Shown: positions 42,267 through 52,929 of the stretch, piece by piece
Numbering within the stretch: position 1 is the stretch's first letter
How the letters are laid out: the number at the start of each line of letters is the position of its first letter
Assembly: GCF_050947875.1 (NCBI RefSeq)
Contig: NC_134570.1
Coordinates: 241,482,584 to 241,546,583, forward strand
Direction: 5' to 3'
Length of the DNA: 64,000 nucleotides
Source of the DNA: Dermacentor variabilis
Lineage: Eukaryota; Arthropoda; Arachnida; Ixodida; Ixodidae
The notes under the pieces: model-generated
Told to the model about the DNA's origin: nothing
Databases searched by the model: none
What the model saw: only the letters and a program-made list of their open reading frames with translations
Made by a program: the position numbers and the translations under genes

Positions 42267-43440
42267 CACATTTCTTTTTGTCAGCAAACATAAAATTTGT
42301 ACTTAATGAGAAGGAAGTATCCAGTTCTTACCTATAACATATTAATCTACCATGCCACTGCTGTCTTCACAGACTCTGTGCTTAGTCACCAGCCAGAAAC
42401 AAGCAATTAGGATTTTTGGGTGCGTAAGGCGCTCGCATCACAAAATATAAAGCAATTTACTTTATGAAATCTAGAAATCTTGCTATTCACACCAATGTCC
42501 ACATGATAAAAAGCAAGGCTGCCCGAAATTTTCATTCATGACATTAGTGCTATCAGGCGTGTCTACATTTCAGGACAGCGCTGTATGTCTTGACGCACGT
42601 AACTATTACGATGTTCCCTAAACTCCATTACAATAGAACCACCTTCAAAAGTGCAGTAACTTCTGAAACAAACGATACATGCACGAAGCAGAAAAGGCCG
42701 GTGTGACAGGGCTTATCTATAAGCCCTATCTTTACATAACATATGAAAACGCGATCGGCAACACTTCTGAGCACACGCACATCGCGTAGAACGAGCACTT
42801 CTACACCCACCAACGCTGCGACACATCGCACATATATATCACGATTTGTAGCTTGCGAACACACCAGAACACACTTCATAACAGCAAGAACGCAGCTCGA
42901 ACGTCGCGGTCACCACGGCGCATCGCAGCCGGCGAAACGGCTCACACGCTGCATAGCACACGCGGAATGGCAGCGATAACGAAGCAATAAAAACTTATCG
43001 CTTCGGATCGTATCATTACTTCTCATAGTCGCGAAGGGGCTGGAGTTGACCACTCGGCGGCAGTGAACCGCATGCATAGAACAGATACTAATCGCGTACG
43101 CTGGGTGCGACGATCGGACACTACTTATTTCGCCCCACACTGAACATGCGTCCTGCTCAGAATGCACGTATATGTGATGGACTTCTCATTTGCGATGCGC
43201 ACGCGATGCATGAAACAAAAAGTCACGAAGTCAACGGCTTCAAATATTGCTTCCGACGCTCTCGTAAACACAACACACTTCCTGCGCTCCGTCAGTTTCT
43301 GTCGGCGATCGCACGCACTGACAACACCTCGAAGGGTGAACCGGCTTGCTGCCTTCGGTGGCTATCTTTGTGGGTGCCAAATAACTCTAGTAAAAATCAT
43401 AAGAAGGAGAAAAATAGACTGTTTATGACGCGGCTGTAGT
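42267..43440. other. No gene seen
   Basis: AT-rich at first, balanced later. Open frames up to 98 codons without domains. Confidence 0.45.
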
Positions 43441-43665
43441 TTAGGCCTTGCGTCCCCGCTTCGCTTCGAGCAAGCGCCATGTTTGCTGTGACGACACCCC
43501 ACACCGTCCGCCTTGGGCCAACCAATGAGGGACGAGCAGGCGTGCGGACGGGAAAGTAGCGACCGCTCGTCGCTCTCCACTAGAGAGCCATCAGCACGCG
43601 GGCGGACGAGGGCGGAACGGACGGGCGGATGGACCATGTTTGGGCCCTAAAAAGGATCGTGCTAC
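43441..43665. promoter_or_regulatory. CpG-rich block with CCAAT motif, repeat-related
   Basis: GC-rich, containing ccaaccaatgag and the cacgcgggcggac / cggacgggcgg core shared (inverted) with 14700-14753. It may be a promoter carried by a dispersed repeat. No transcript is visible. Confidence 0.3.
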
Positions 43666-43880
43666 TTTTCAACATTGAGGGGCTTTATACCCCACTATAT
43701 GCTCCACCCGGGAAGGTCCGGCGTTACGTTCCAGCTATGCAGCGAAGCCACTCTTCGGGCGCGCAGGAGGCAAATGCCGCGCCATTCGCTTTTTTGTCTG
43801 CTGGTCGCGAGCTACATGCAGCAATTGTTCGCACGTGCTGAGCAAGATCCCAACTTTTTATACAGGCTATACACCATTGG

Positions 43881-43931
43881 CGTAGCCAGAGGGGGTAGGG
43901 TTCCAGCCCCCAGAAATATTTAGTTTGTGCG

Positions 43932-43976
<45 letters not shown>

Positions 43977-44032
43977 ATATATATATAGTTCCATCCTAGT
44001 TCCATCCCCCAAAATAACATTCTGACTACACC
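43881..44032. mobile_element. MITE remnant with central (TA)n
   Basis: ggcgtagccagagggggtag at the left is partly inverted at the right (tgactacacccgtggc). A (TA)n microsatellite occupies 43937-43986. The ends are those of a very common animal repeat. No coding sequence. Confidence 0.5.
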
Positions 44033-44099
44033 CGTGGCTCGAACAGCTCAAAAGTTCGCGTGCAAACAACTTGCAACAAACAGCAGTGCAACGTTTTTA

Positions 44100-44610
44100 A
44101 GCATGCATATGAGAAAGAAAACATTTATTTGGACCATCGAGGTCGTTGCTCTTGAGGTCGAGTGGGTGATGTCCTCATTCCAGGACTACACTGGTCATGG
44201 CTGCTCGACGTACTTGCTGGACGAGAGCTTCTTGTCCCGCCAGGGTATCGCCGGTCAGCTGCACCTCCCACCGCTGAAATGACATGCTAGTCGTCTTTAA
44301 GTGTTCCAGTTTGCCCCCGCACCCCCACGAGATGTGAAAGATGGCGTGTGTCGCCGCACCAGGGGCAGATGCCGCGATATGTATGTGGGTACATTTTGCT
44401 GTGTCTGTGTAGGTTTGGCAATGTGTTGGTCTGAATAAGTCTGAGCACTACTGCCTCTCAGTACTGATCTTACTGTGAGGGCGAGGATAAATCCTGCGGT
44501 TGAGTGGCTGGATCCCGAGTCGGTCGCAGTAATTGGATGGCAGGGGTACGAAGGTAAAGGTTGGGATTGATGAGACGATTGGTTTTGCCCCGCTCAGTTG
44601 ATTAGCGCTT
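44100..44610 (-). pseudogene. LINE6, C-terminal end and 3' tail (left part)
   Basis: Minus strand continues from 46128 across the RTE insertion: PHTYRGICPWCGDTRH, LSHLVG(V)RGQTGTL, ending in aaataaatgttttctttctc at 44110. The WCG...H..H..C-type zinc motif is typical of the C terminus of I/R1-like LINEs. Stops are frequent. Confidence 0.6.
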
Positions 44611-44620
44611 GAGCTAAGGC

Positions 44621-46117
44621 ACTAAGAAGTAAAGAAAGCCTTAGGAGATATGCAAAGGGGGAAGGCAGCTGGGGAGGATCAGGTAACAGCAGATTTGTTG
44701 AAGGATGGTGGACAGATTGTTCTAGAGAAACTGGCCACCCTGTATACGCAATGCCTCATGACCTCAAGCGTACCGGAATCTTGGAAGAACACTAACATAA
44801 TCCTAATCCATAAGAAAGGGGACGCCAAAGACTTGAAAAATTATAGACCGATCAGCTTACTGTCCGTTGCCTACAAAGTATTTACTAAGGTAATTGCAAA
44901 TAGAATCAGGAACACCTTAGACTTCTGTCAACCAAAGGACCAGGCAGGATTCCGTAAAGGCTACTCAACAATAGACCATATTCACACTATCAATCAAGTG
45001 ATAGAGAAATGCGCAGAATATAACCAACCCTTATATATAGCTTTCATTGATTACGAGAAAGCGTTTGATTCAGTCGAAACCTCAGCAGTCATGGAGGCAT
45101 TACGGAATCAGGGTGTAGATGAGCCATATGTAAAAATACTGGAAGATATCTATAGCGGCTCCACAGCCACCGTAGTCCTCCATAAAGCAAGCAACAAAAT
45201 TCCAATAAAGAAAGGCGTCAGGCAGGGAGATACGATATCTCCAATGCTATTCACAGCGTGTTTACAAGAGGTATTCAGAGACCTGGATTGGGAAGAATTG
45301 GGGATAAAAGTTAATGGAGAATACCTTAGTAACTTGCGATTCGCTGATGATATTGCCTTGCTTAGTAACTCAGGGGACCAATTGCAATGCATGCTCACTG
45401 ACCTGGAGAGGCAAAGCAGAAGAGTGGGTCTAAAAATTAATCTGCAGAAAACTAAAGTAATGCTTAACAGTCTCGGGAGAGAACAGCAATTTACAATAGG
45501 CAGCGAGGCACTGGAAGTCGTAAGGGAATACATCTACTTAGGGCAGGTAGTGACGGCGGATCCGGATCATGAGACGGAAATAATCAGAAGAATAAGAATG
45601 GGCTGGGGTGCGTTTGGCAGGCATTCTCAAATCATGAACAGCAGGTTGCCATTATCCCTCAAGAGAAAAGTATATAGTAGCTGTGTCTTACCAGTACTCA
45701 CCTACGGGGCAGAAACCTGGAGGCTTACGAAAAGGGTTCTACTCAAATTGAGGACGACACAACGAGCTATGGAAAGAAGAATGATAGGTGTAACGTTAAG
45801 GGATAAGAAAAGAGCAGATTGGGTGAGGGAACAAACGCGAGTTAATGACATCTTAGTTGAAATCAAGAAAAAGAAATGGGCATGGGCAGGACACGTAATG
45901 AGGAGGGAAGATAACCGATGGTCACGAAGGGTTACGGACTGGATCCCAAGGGAAGGGAAGCGTAGCAGGGGGCGGCAGAAAGTTAGGTGGGCGGATGAGA
46001 TTAAGAAGTTTGCAGGGACGGCATGGCCACAATTAGTACATGACCGGGGTTGTTGGAGAAGCATGGGAGAGGCCTTTGCCCTGCAGTGGGCGCAACCAGG
46101 CTGCTGATGATGATGAT
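44621..46117 (+). mobile_element. RTE-type LINE copy, 5' truncated, young
   Basis: 1,497 bp with target duplication gagctaaggc at 44611-44620 and 46118-46127, and a (TGA)n tail. The second copy at 51702-52681 is nearly identical. Inserted into LINE6 sequence. Confidence 0.9.
44650..46107 (+). CDS. RTE reverse transcriptase and C-terminal domain
   Basis: 485 uninterrupted codons: LKNYRPISLLSVAYKVFTKV, DQAGFRKGYSTIDHIHTINQ, LYIAFIDYEKAFDSVE (catalytic Asp), KKGVRQGDTISPMLF, LRFADDIALLSN (catalytic FADD, about residue 230), thumb VREYIYLGQVV, then RTE C-terminal LRTTQRAMERRMIGVTLRDK, WAWAGHVMRREDNRWSRRV and GRQKVRWADEIKKFAG. The endonuclease is missing because of 5' truncation, so this copy cannot move alone. 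The open frame shows a recent insertion. Confidence 0.9.
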   Translation: MQRGKAAGEDQVTADLLKDGGQIVLEKLATLYTQCLMTSSVPESWKNTNIILIHKKGDAKDLKNYRPISLLSVAYKVFTKVIANRIRNTLDFCQPKDQAGFRKGYSTIDHIHTINQVIEKCAEYNQPLYIAFIDYEKAFDSVETSAVMEALRNQGVDEPYVKILEDIYSGSTATVVLHKASNKIPIKKGVRQGDTISPMLFTACLQEVFRDLDWEELGIKVNGEYLSNLRFADDIALLSNSGDQLQCMLTDLERQSRRVGLKINLQKTKVMLNSLGREQQFTIGSEALEVVREYIYLGQVVTADPDHETEIIRRIRMGWGAFGRHSQIMNSRLPLSLKRKVYSSCVLPVLTYGAETWRLTKRVLLKLRTTQRAMERRMIGVTLRDKKRADWVREQTRVNDILVEIKKKKWAWAGHVMRREDNRWSRRVTDWIPREGKRSRGRQKVRWADEIKKFAGTAWPQLVHDRGCWRSMGEAFALQWAQPGC

Positions 46118-46127
46118 GAGCTAAGGC

Positions 46128-46860
46128 GTGCACCCTTTCGTTCCCCTCCAGTCCCGCATGGCCCGGCGTCCTCGTGATTTCATGGGATTCTTGCAGCCTC
46201 GGGTCTAGAATCTGAGCCGCCAGCAGCGGTGTTCGTCGGTTGGTAAAGTTACGGCAGGCCTGTTGGGAGTCGGTAACGACATGAACTTCCCTGCCTACCC
46301 TGTCTTGTTGCTTTATTACTAGCGCTGCGGCTATGGTCTCAACCGCAGCTGGGGTCTCTGCACTGACAGAGGCAGCGAGGTCAAGGATTTGTCTCTGCCG
46401 TTCACGGCGGCTACCGCGAAGAGGCCCCCTAAAGGGTACGCCGCCACGTCCACGTACGTTACGTACGGGTCACCCTTGAATTTTCGGCGCTGTCTGTCGA
46501 CGCGAACCTTGCGTCGTCCTTCATGGAGTTCATGACTCATGTGCTTCAGTATGGGGTTCGCCTTGATCTTGCCTCTGACCTCAGGCGGCAGTGATCGTTG
46601 CCCATCGAGGGAAAGGAGCTCCGTTGCCGTTCCTGTCCGGTGGAGGATGGCTCTGCCCGCCGCCGTGTTCTGTAGTCTGGCTTTTTGCGAAGCCATAACC
46701 GTGTACGACAGCTCAGCGAATGTGTTGTGGATCCCGTGGGCTGCTAATTGCTCATTTGAGGTGGTGACAGCGAGACCCAGGGCCGCTTTGTACGCGCCTC
46801 CGATGATGCCATCGACTTGTTCTTGGTCGCGTTTCTTTAGCGAGTGGTAGTGATATACGG
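46128..46860 (-). pseudogene. LINE6, RNase H domain (right part)
   Basis: Minus strand: YVTYVDVAAYPLGGLFAVAA (first Asp), ALVIKQQDRVGREVHVVTDS (Asp), QQACRNFTNRRTPLLAAQIL, TRTPGHAGLEGNERVHAL. The order matches RNase H of I/R1-type LINEs. RT is not present upstream, so the copy is 5' truncated at about 46860. Frame is mostly open down to the RTE junction. Confidence 0.7.
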
Positions 46861-46869
46861 CATGCTATA

Positions 46870-47810
46870 CGTTACTCTGCTGATCACTAGAGCTTGGACA
46901 AGGTTTTCTCGCAGAGGCGGTAACGCAAGAAATGTTTTATTTGATGTGTAAAGAAAGCTTCAAACACGTAAAATTGACAATTACGTGAGCGCATTCTGGC
47001 TACCGAAACCAGGCGATTAATGATCGTTGCCAAGAGAACTATTGTGCCTGCAGTTATGTCAGGGACCGTTAACAGAGCGTCATTTATCACTAACCATCGT
47101 TCAAAGCAGCTGCACTTTTCGATATATTCGATGCAGACACGTAGATTTAAACGCATTTCAAATGTTCACATGTGCACATATTATGCAATGCTTATTTTTA
47201 TGATTCATTCATACCGCAGAGATAAAACGGCTGCTTCGTAGGAGCAAATCTGAAAGTGGAAAAACATTCAACATGCAGGAGCTTCTAAATGCAATTTATT
47301 TCGCACAGAGGAATGGATAACCAATGGCTGCTGGCAGCGGGGCAAGAATGCTGGCTTTTGGAGCCTTGGGGGACAGAATTGAAAGCAACTGGAAACGCAA
47401 CAAGCTATTAAGAGTGACAACAGGTTATTTTTATTGCACTGATCACATCAAGATGGCAAACTTGTAAATTATTCACACATTGCAGACTGTAATATGAGAA
47501 AACATTTTTTCCTTCATCTTCTCATACTACTCGGGTCGATTTACTATAACATAGCGCTTATTAAAGACACAAGCAGAGTTTTACATTCCTCATGTAGACT
47601 AAAGCCGATCTAACAAGCAAGATATTGCGGGCGGTAAATGTTGAAGCTATCACAACTGTCTCATAAGCGGGAGCACGCGAGGTTTTCGCTTGCTACAAAA
47701 GAATGAACACTAGCACATCAACCAACGTTACATGAAAATTAGAACGCCGAGAAAAAGTATAATAAAGAACAAAGGAGAGAAAAACCAGGGTGCCATGGGG
47801 AAAATTGTAT
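46870..47810. other. AT-rich DNA, no gene seen
   Basis: Short open frames only. No repeat recognised. Confidence 0.45.
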
Positions 47811-47815
47811 CTGCT

Positions 47816-47848
47816 AGCATTTACTCTGTTTTGAACAGAGTAAATGCT
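47816..47848. repeat. Perfect 15-bp hairpin, 3-base loop
   Basis: agcatttactctgtt, loop ttg, aacagagtaaatgct. It lies 60 bp before a second hairpin. Function unknown. Confidence 0.8.
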
Positions 47849-47910
47849 AAAGACCCGCATAGTCAGAACAATCACACAAGCAACACAGCGAATTGGGTCA
47901 GTTAACATTC

Positions 47911-47992
47911 TTGGCGTATACATGCAGCGCGACACACATATGTCATTTATTCTTTGTCCCGCGTCTGTGTCGCGCTTTCCATATACGCCAAA
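47911..47992. repeat. 26-bp inverted repeat
   Basis: ttggcgtatacatgcagcgc... (47911) pairs with ...tttccatatacgccaa (ending 47992) with a few mismatches across about 30 bp of spacer. Function unknown; possibly a tiny MITE. Confidence 0.7.
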
Positions 47993-48289
47993 AATCGTAC
48001 AAGTGAACAACCTTTCATGCCACCCGTACGCATCTCAGCGTTAACAGGGGTGTTACTCGATGTTGCTTTAGTGAAAACAAGGCGAACGCACCTCGCGTAT
48101 GTCCTGGTCCCTTTCGGAGCCGGCCGGTCTCGGCCGACACACAGCAGCCATACCAGTCGCCGGTGCACATCTGTCCGTCCGCACGGCTCCGCGTAAAAAT
48201 CTTTGCCACCTTCCGTGTGGTTTGTGTAGTTTCGTGCGCCGCACCCCGTCATACTTGAATACAAGCGTCAATGTGATGTGGTTCGTATT

Positions 48290-48552
48290 ATTTCAGCAAG
48301 GTCCTTCACTTAATATCGTCGAATATCGTACTTGCAACCCGGAGCCCTCGAATGCAACGCACGCTCGACGGTCCACTGATTGCAATGTCGGTGGCACTGA
48401 GGGAAACGACGAGTCGGCGTGGTGCCCGTAAAGTTGGCTTCGCAGCGGCGCAGTTGAACATTTGACGTCAGTCTGCGCCGCGTGATAACACTCGGCGAAT
48501 AGCGGTGCGAGCGGCGCCGGTAAAGTCAACTCTGCTCCCTGCGGGAGCATAT
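48290..48552 (-). repeat. Repeat R, copy 1, open on minus strand
   Basis: The reverse complement matches 62876-63130 over about 250 bp. The minus reading of 85 codons contains LPAPLAPLFAECYHAAQ, DVKCSTAPLRSQLYG and FPSVPPTLQSVD; the other copy reads FPAPLAPLFAERYHVVQ, DVKCSTAPLRSQLYE and FPSVPSTLKSVD. Element E inserted at its 5' end. The protein family is not recognised. Confidence 0.6.
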
Positions 48553-48720
48553 TATTACCATATCATCGAGCGATGCCGAAGGGACGAGCCGCTGCGAGAA
48601 CGAGGACGAAGTGGGTCTGTGCCTTTGGCGCAAGCGAGTGTGGGACTGGCGATCTGGCTCCAGTGTAAATAACCTGTCCTGTATATAGCCTCTTTAATCT
48701 GTGTCTTTCCACACGTAACA
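48553..48720 (+). mobile_element. Element E, 5' LTR (168 bp)
   Basis: tattaccatatcatcg...ccacacgtaaca, paired with 50334-50501 (four differences). Duplication ATAT at 48549-48552 and 50502-50505. Both copies begin TA rather than TG. Confidence 0.85.
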
Positions 48721-48723
48721 TTC

Positions 48724-48741
48724 TGGTGGAGGTCGGCGATC
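48724..48741 (+). promoter_or_regulatory. Element E primer-binding site candidate
   Basis: tggtggaggtcggcgatc begins with TGG three bases after the LTR. Confidence 0.45.
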
Positions 48742-48793
48742 TCCGTCCTCACCACGGAACTCCGGAGTGGTCGGTACATCGAGCTTGTCACCA

Positions 48794-49351
48794 TGCCTCC
48801 CGTTGACGAGACCGCCTCTGCAACGGCTTCGGCTTGTCCGACTGCTCCAATTATCACGGTTCCCCAACATCGCGCGACCCTGGTGTGTTCTCTGGCCGAT
48901 TGCGCTTATTCAGGCCGTCGTCAGAAAGGAATTTGAGAGCATGGGTCTCGACTCCGTGTGTTCATCGTCTACACCCACGGTTCCCCAGTTCTCTAGCAGC
49001 CCTCCTCGTCCCCGGCAGTCCTTCTCTCTCACACCTCGCCGCAACCCGTCCGAATGGCGTACCCCCGATGACAGGCCGATCTGCTTTCACTGCTGTCGCA
49101 TTGGCCACGTCGCTCGTCACTGCGGCAACCGATGGCCACCACCTCCTCGGACATACCCCGCCGCTCATTCCCGCCCCTTTGGATCTTCTGTTCCCTATGC
49201 CACCCGCCATGAACCCATTGCCGCTGATGCTCCTGCCCCGAACCTTCGCTACAGCCGCTCGCCCTCACCTCGACGCCATCAGTCTCGTTCGCCCCAACCC
49301 CGTCGCTTCTCTCCGTCGCCTATCGCCTCCCGGATCCAGCCGGAAAACTAG
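48794..49351 (+). pseudogene. Element E Gag, nucleocapsid part
   Basis: The reading has CFHCCRIGHVARHCGNRW (CCHC knuckle at about 49083-49124) followed by an Arg/Ser/Pro-rich tail. The capsid region is largely missing: the frame at 48794 (MPPVDETASATASACPTAPI) jumps quickly to VRKEFESMG near 48925, so Gag is internally deleted and frameshifted. Confidence 0.65.
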
Positions 49352-49380
49352 GCACTGCAGCTTCTGGAGGTGAAGCTGCG

Positions 49381-50175
49381 TTGTCCACTCTGCCCTCAAA
49401 TCCTCTGCTGACGTTACACACGAACCAAAACCTTCTTGACGTTGACGTTGATGGCTATCCTGTCCCGGCACTCATCGATACAGGTGCACATCTTTCTATT
49501 ATGAGTGCTCCCTTCCGACGACGACTGAACAAGCTCCTCACCCCAGCGTCGGCACGCGTCGTCCGCGTTGCGGACTTCCTCCTGCATGATATCATTTTGA
49601 TTCATGGTGCCCCGCGTCAATTGCTAACAGACCGTGGCCGTACGTTCTTAGCCAAAGTCATTGACGACATCATGCGTGCCTGCTCAATACAGCATAAATT
49701 TACCCCCTCCTACCACCCTCAAACGAACGGCCTCACTGAGCGTTTGAACCGCACCCTTACAGACATGCTATCCAAATACGTTTCAGACGACCACCGTGAC
49801 TGGGACCAGGCTCTCCCTTACATTACATTTGCGTATAAGTCTTGCCGTCTCGAAACTGCTGGTTTTTCGCCTTTTTACCTATTGTATGGCCGTGAACCGA
49901 CGCTACCACTAGACACTGTGCTTCCGTCCACCACAGCTTCAACTGGCGCTTATGCCCGTGATGCTATCGCGCATGCTGACCATGCTCGCCAACTTGCGCG
50001 CACTCGTCTACAAGTCTCTCAAGGCAAACAAAAGCAACGCTACGACCTCCGTCACCGTGATGTCCATTTTGTGCCCGGCACCCTCGTGTTGCTTTGGTCA
50101 CCATCACGTAAAGTTGGGCTTTGTGAAAAATACTGTCCTGCTACACAGGCCCATATCGCGTGCTTCGCCAAGTAA
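49381..50175 (+). CDS. Element E protease-integrase fusion (internal deletion)
   Basis: 264 codons. Residues about 25-60 are protease: VDGYPVPALIDTGAHLSIMS (active-site DTGA) and SARVVRVA. At about 49565 the frame passes directly into integrase: DFLLHDIILIHGAPRQLLTD, RGRTFLAKVIDDIM, YHPQTNGLTERLNRTL (Glu), GFSPFYLLYGREPTLPLD. The rest of PR, RT, RNase H and the integrase zinc domain are gone. The join falls at a Val-Ala-Asp that both parts would have, so short homology probably guided the deletion. The tail frameshifts after 50130 (GPY module continues in another frame to about 50298). Confidence 0.8.
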   Translation: MSTLPSNPLLTLHTNQNLLDVDVDGYPVPALIDTGAHLSIMSAPFRRRLNKLLTPASARVVRVADFLLHDIILIHGAPRQLLTDRGRTFLAKVIDDIMRACSIQHKFTPSYHPQTNGLTERLNRTLTDMLSKYVSDDHRDWDQALPYITFAYKSCRLETAGFSPFYLLYGREPTLPLDTVLPSTTASTGAYARDAIAHADHARQLARTRLQVSQGKQKQRYDLRHRDVHFVPGTLVLLWSPSRKVGLCEKYCPATQAHIACFAK

Positions 50176-50333
50176 CCGATGTCACCCTACGAAATCGCTC
50201 TAGCCACGCCCACTACGTCCTTCACTGTGGCAACCAGTGACACTGCCCACGTCGCCCGACTCAAACCCTACAACTCTCCTCACGCCTTGGATATTTAACA
50301 GCACCGTGACGGCGCTTTTGCCGCCGGGGGTAG

Positions 50334-50501
50334 TATTACGAAATCATCGAGCGATGCCGAAGGGACGAGCCGCTGCGAGAACGACGACGAAGTGGGTCTG
50401 TGCCTTTGGCGCAAGCGAGTGTGGGACTGGTGATCTGGCTCCAGTGTAAATAACCTGTCCTGTATATAGCCTCTTTAATCTGTGTCTTTCCACACGTAAC
50501 A
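50334..50501 (+). mobile_element. Element E, 3' LTR (168 bp)
   Basis: Preceded by ggcgcttttgccgccggggg, a tract also found inside element B's LTR, so B and E are related. Followed by the ATAT duplication. Confidence 0.85.
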
Positions 50502-50505
50502 ATAT

Positions 50506-51689
50506 GTAGGAACACTTTTCCCTACGAACACACGGCGACACCTAGGGGCGCCTCCGTGAACCCTGCGCGTAGCCTCCGAGAAGCACGACGCGCTGCATGC
50601 GCTGGCATCATGCGGCAGCCGGGTTCCTCTCACGCTGCAGCAGCTACCAAGGCTGCCGAGAACATGTCTTCCTGCGCGCCGTTGCGTGCGAATGCTGCGA
50701 GTTGTTCCCTCTCCGGGCGCACAACCAAACGCACATGGTGACCCAAGTTGTCGAGAGGCTCATTGAAGAGCGTGACATACCCAGTGCATCCATGGTGCAG
50801 CTCAACAAAGCGTTGGAGTGAAAGACGTTCATTGAAAAGGGGCGCCCGCATTTGTGGCGCAGCTCCCTGAAGCGTCGGGCTGCTGTCCTTGGGAAAAACG
50901 TGTCAAGTGAATTCGATTCCTCCCAGCCCGGGATAAATTCCAAAGGTTCTCTAATGGAGCATTCGGCTTGTCAAAATCGCCATCGCGAAATCAGTTGGTC
51001 GAAATGCAGCCGAGCTGCTGTCGCACTGCGCCACCCCGTGGGTCATTTGAAAGTAGCGACGCCCCCGGCGCTTTCCTCCTCCTCACGATGCGCACCGCCC
51101 GCTTCTTGCCCTTGGCTCCCGCGGACGGGCCGCAGTACTAGGCGTAGAATTTTGGGCCAGTTGCGTGCGCCACTTGTGTAGAAAATTTTCAAATATGGGG
51201 ATAATAGCATCGGCAATGCTGAACGTATCGTTTATGAGGACGTTGGTTACTTCTTAAAGCCGTATGAAAGAACACACCAATGTAAAAGAAGCTTTGGGGC
51301 GAGTTCTATACTCCAGACATTTGTTTCTGCCACGTGACAATAAGATGGTTTACTTTGTGTATCTGATCTAATGTTGCTTGTGGCACATCCCTCTGCGTTT
51401 GGATTTTTCTTGCCTTTGCGCATGCATGTGCTTCGCAGGTATTTTATTCAGCGTGCCGTCATATAATTAATTAGTCGCGAGTCCGACGCCCATGCATGTG
51501 TTTGTCTTGTCAATGTGAAAGTAGCTTTCACACTTTGGTCTCAAAATTGCATAGAATGGTTGCGCAATTTCAGTGCGCGCAAGCCAGCGGGGTCATGAGA
51601 GTACCCCCTGCACGTTGCCTGTATCTGTGAGAAAACCAAATAATCGTCACTAACTCATGCGCGCGTGGCAGCCCAATTCAAAGCGAATT
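50506..51689. other. Unidentified, partly coding-like
   Basis: The plus strand at 50597-51060 keeps a broken protein-like reading (VTQVVERLIEERDIPSASMV, QLNKALE-stop, SSLKRRAAVLGKNVSSEF), and 51125-51330 another (VEFWASCVRHLCRKFSNMGI, SRMKEHTNVKEALGRVLYSR). I do not recognise either. They may come from a decayed transposase or a host gene. Confidence 0.3.
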
Positions 51690-51701
51690 GAAGAACTGAA
51701 A

Positions 51702-52681
51702 GATATCTATAGCGGCTCCACAGCCACCGTAGTCCTCCATAAAGCAAGCAACAAAATCCCAATAAAGAAAGGCGTCAGGCAGGGAGATACGATATCTCTA
51801 ATGCTATTCACAGCGTGTTTACAGGAGGTATTCAGAGACCTGGATTGGGAAGAATTGGGGATAAAAGTTAATGGAGAATACCTTAGTAACTTGCGATTCG
51901 CTGATGATATTGCCTTGCTTAGTAACTCAGGGGACCAATTCCAATGCATGCTCACTGACCTGGAGAGGCAAAGCAGAAGAGTGGGTCTAAAAATTAATCT
52001 GCAGGAAACTAAAGTAATGCTTAACAGTCTCGGAAGAGAACAGCAATTTACAATAGGCAGCGAGGCACTGGAAGTCGTAAGGGAATACATCTACTTAGGG
52101 CAGGTAGTGACGGCGGATCCGTATCATGAGCCTGAAGTAATCAGAAGAATAAGAATGGGCTCGGGGTGCATTTGGCAGGCATTCTCAGATCATGAACAGC
52201 AGGTTGCCATTATCCCTCAAGAGAAAAGTATATAATAGCTGTGTCTTAGCAGTACTCACCTACGGGGCAGAAACCTGGAGACTTACGAAAAGGGTTCTAC
52301 TTAAATTGAGGACGACGCAACGAGCTATGGAAAGAAGAATGATAGGTGTAACGTTAAGGGATAAGAAAAGAGCAGATTGGGTGAGGGAACAAACGCGAGT
52401 TAATGACATCTTAGTTGAAATCAAGAAAAAGAAATGGGCATGGGCAGGACATGTAATGAGGAGGGAAGATAACCGATGGTCATTAAGGGTTACGGACTGG
52501 ATCCCAAGGGAAGGGAAGCGTAGCAGGGGGCGGCAGGAAGTTAGGTGGGCGGATGAGATTAAGAAGATTGCAGGCATGGCATGGCCACAATTAGTACATG
52601 ACCGGGGTTGTTGGAGAAGTATGGGAGAGGCCTTTGCCCTGCAGTGGGCGTAACCAGGCTGATGATGATGATGGTGATGGT
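51702..52681 (+). mobile_element. RTE-type LINE copy 2, 5' truncated
   Basis: 980 bp with exact duplication gaagaactgaaa at 51690-51701 and 52682-52693 and a tgatgatgatgatgg tail. It keeps LRFADDIALLSN. A one-base insertion near 52165 (after MGSG) shifts the frame into the C-terminal domain (52192-52653). Close to identical to 44621-46117. Confidence 0.9.
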
Positions 52682-52751
52682 GAAGAACTGAAAAACAATG
52701 CAAAAACGAGACTGAAGTTGTCTAAATATGCGTAAGCACACCGCAAATCTC

Positions 52752-52925
52752 AAGTTGGCCCACGTCCAAATTTCAAATTGCCTCCCCCCCCCCCGAAATT
52801 TGAAGTTGGCCCACTCCTAGGTTTCAACTTAGCATATCCCCAAGTTTAACTTGGCCAACCCCCAAATTTCAGTTGACTCAACCCCGAATTTTTGTTCACC
52901 CACCCATAATATAAGCTTGCCCATG
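52752..52925. repeat. Degenerate 25-35 bp tandem repeat, aagttggccca
   Basis: Irregular copies of aaatttgaagttggcccacycc with a C-tract (52783-52794). Non-coding. Confidence 0.7.
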
Positions 52926-52929
52926 CATT

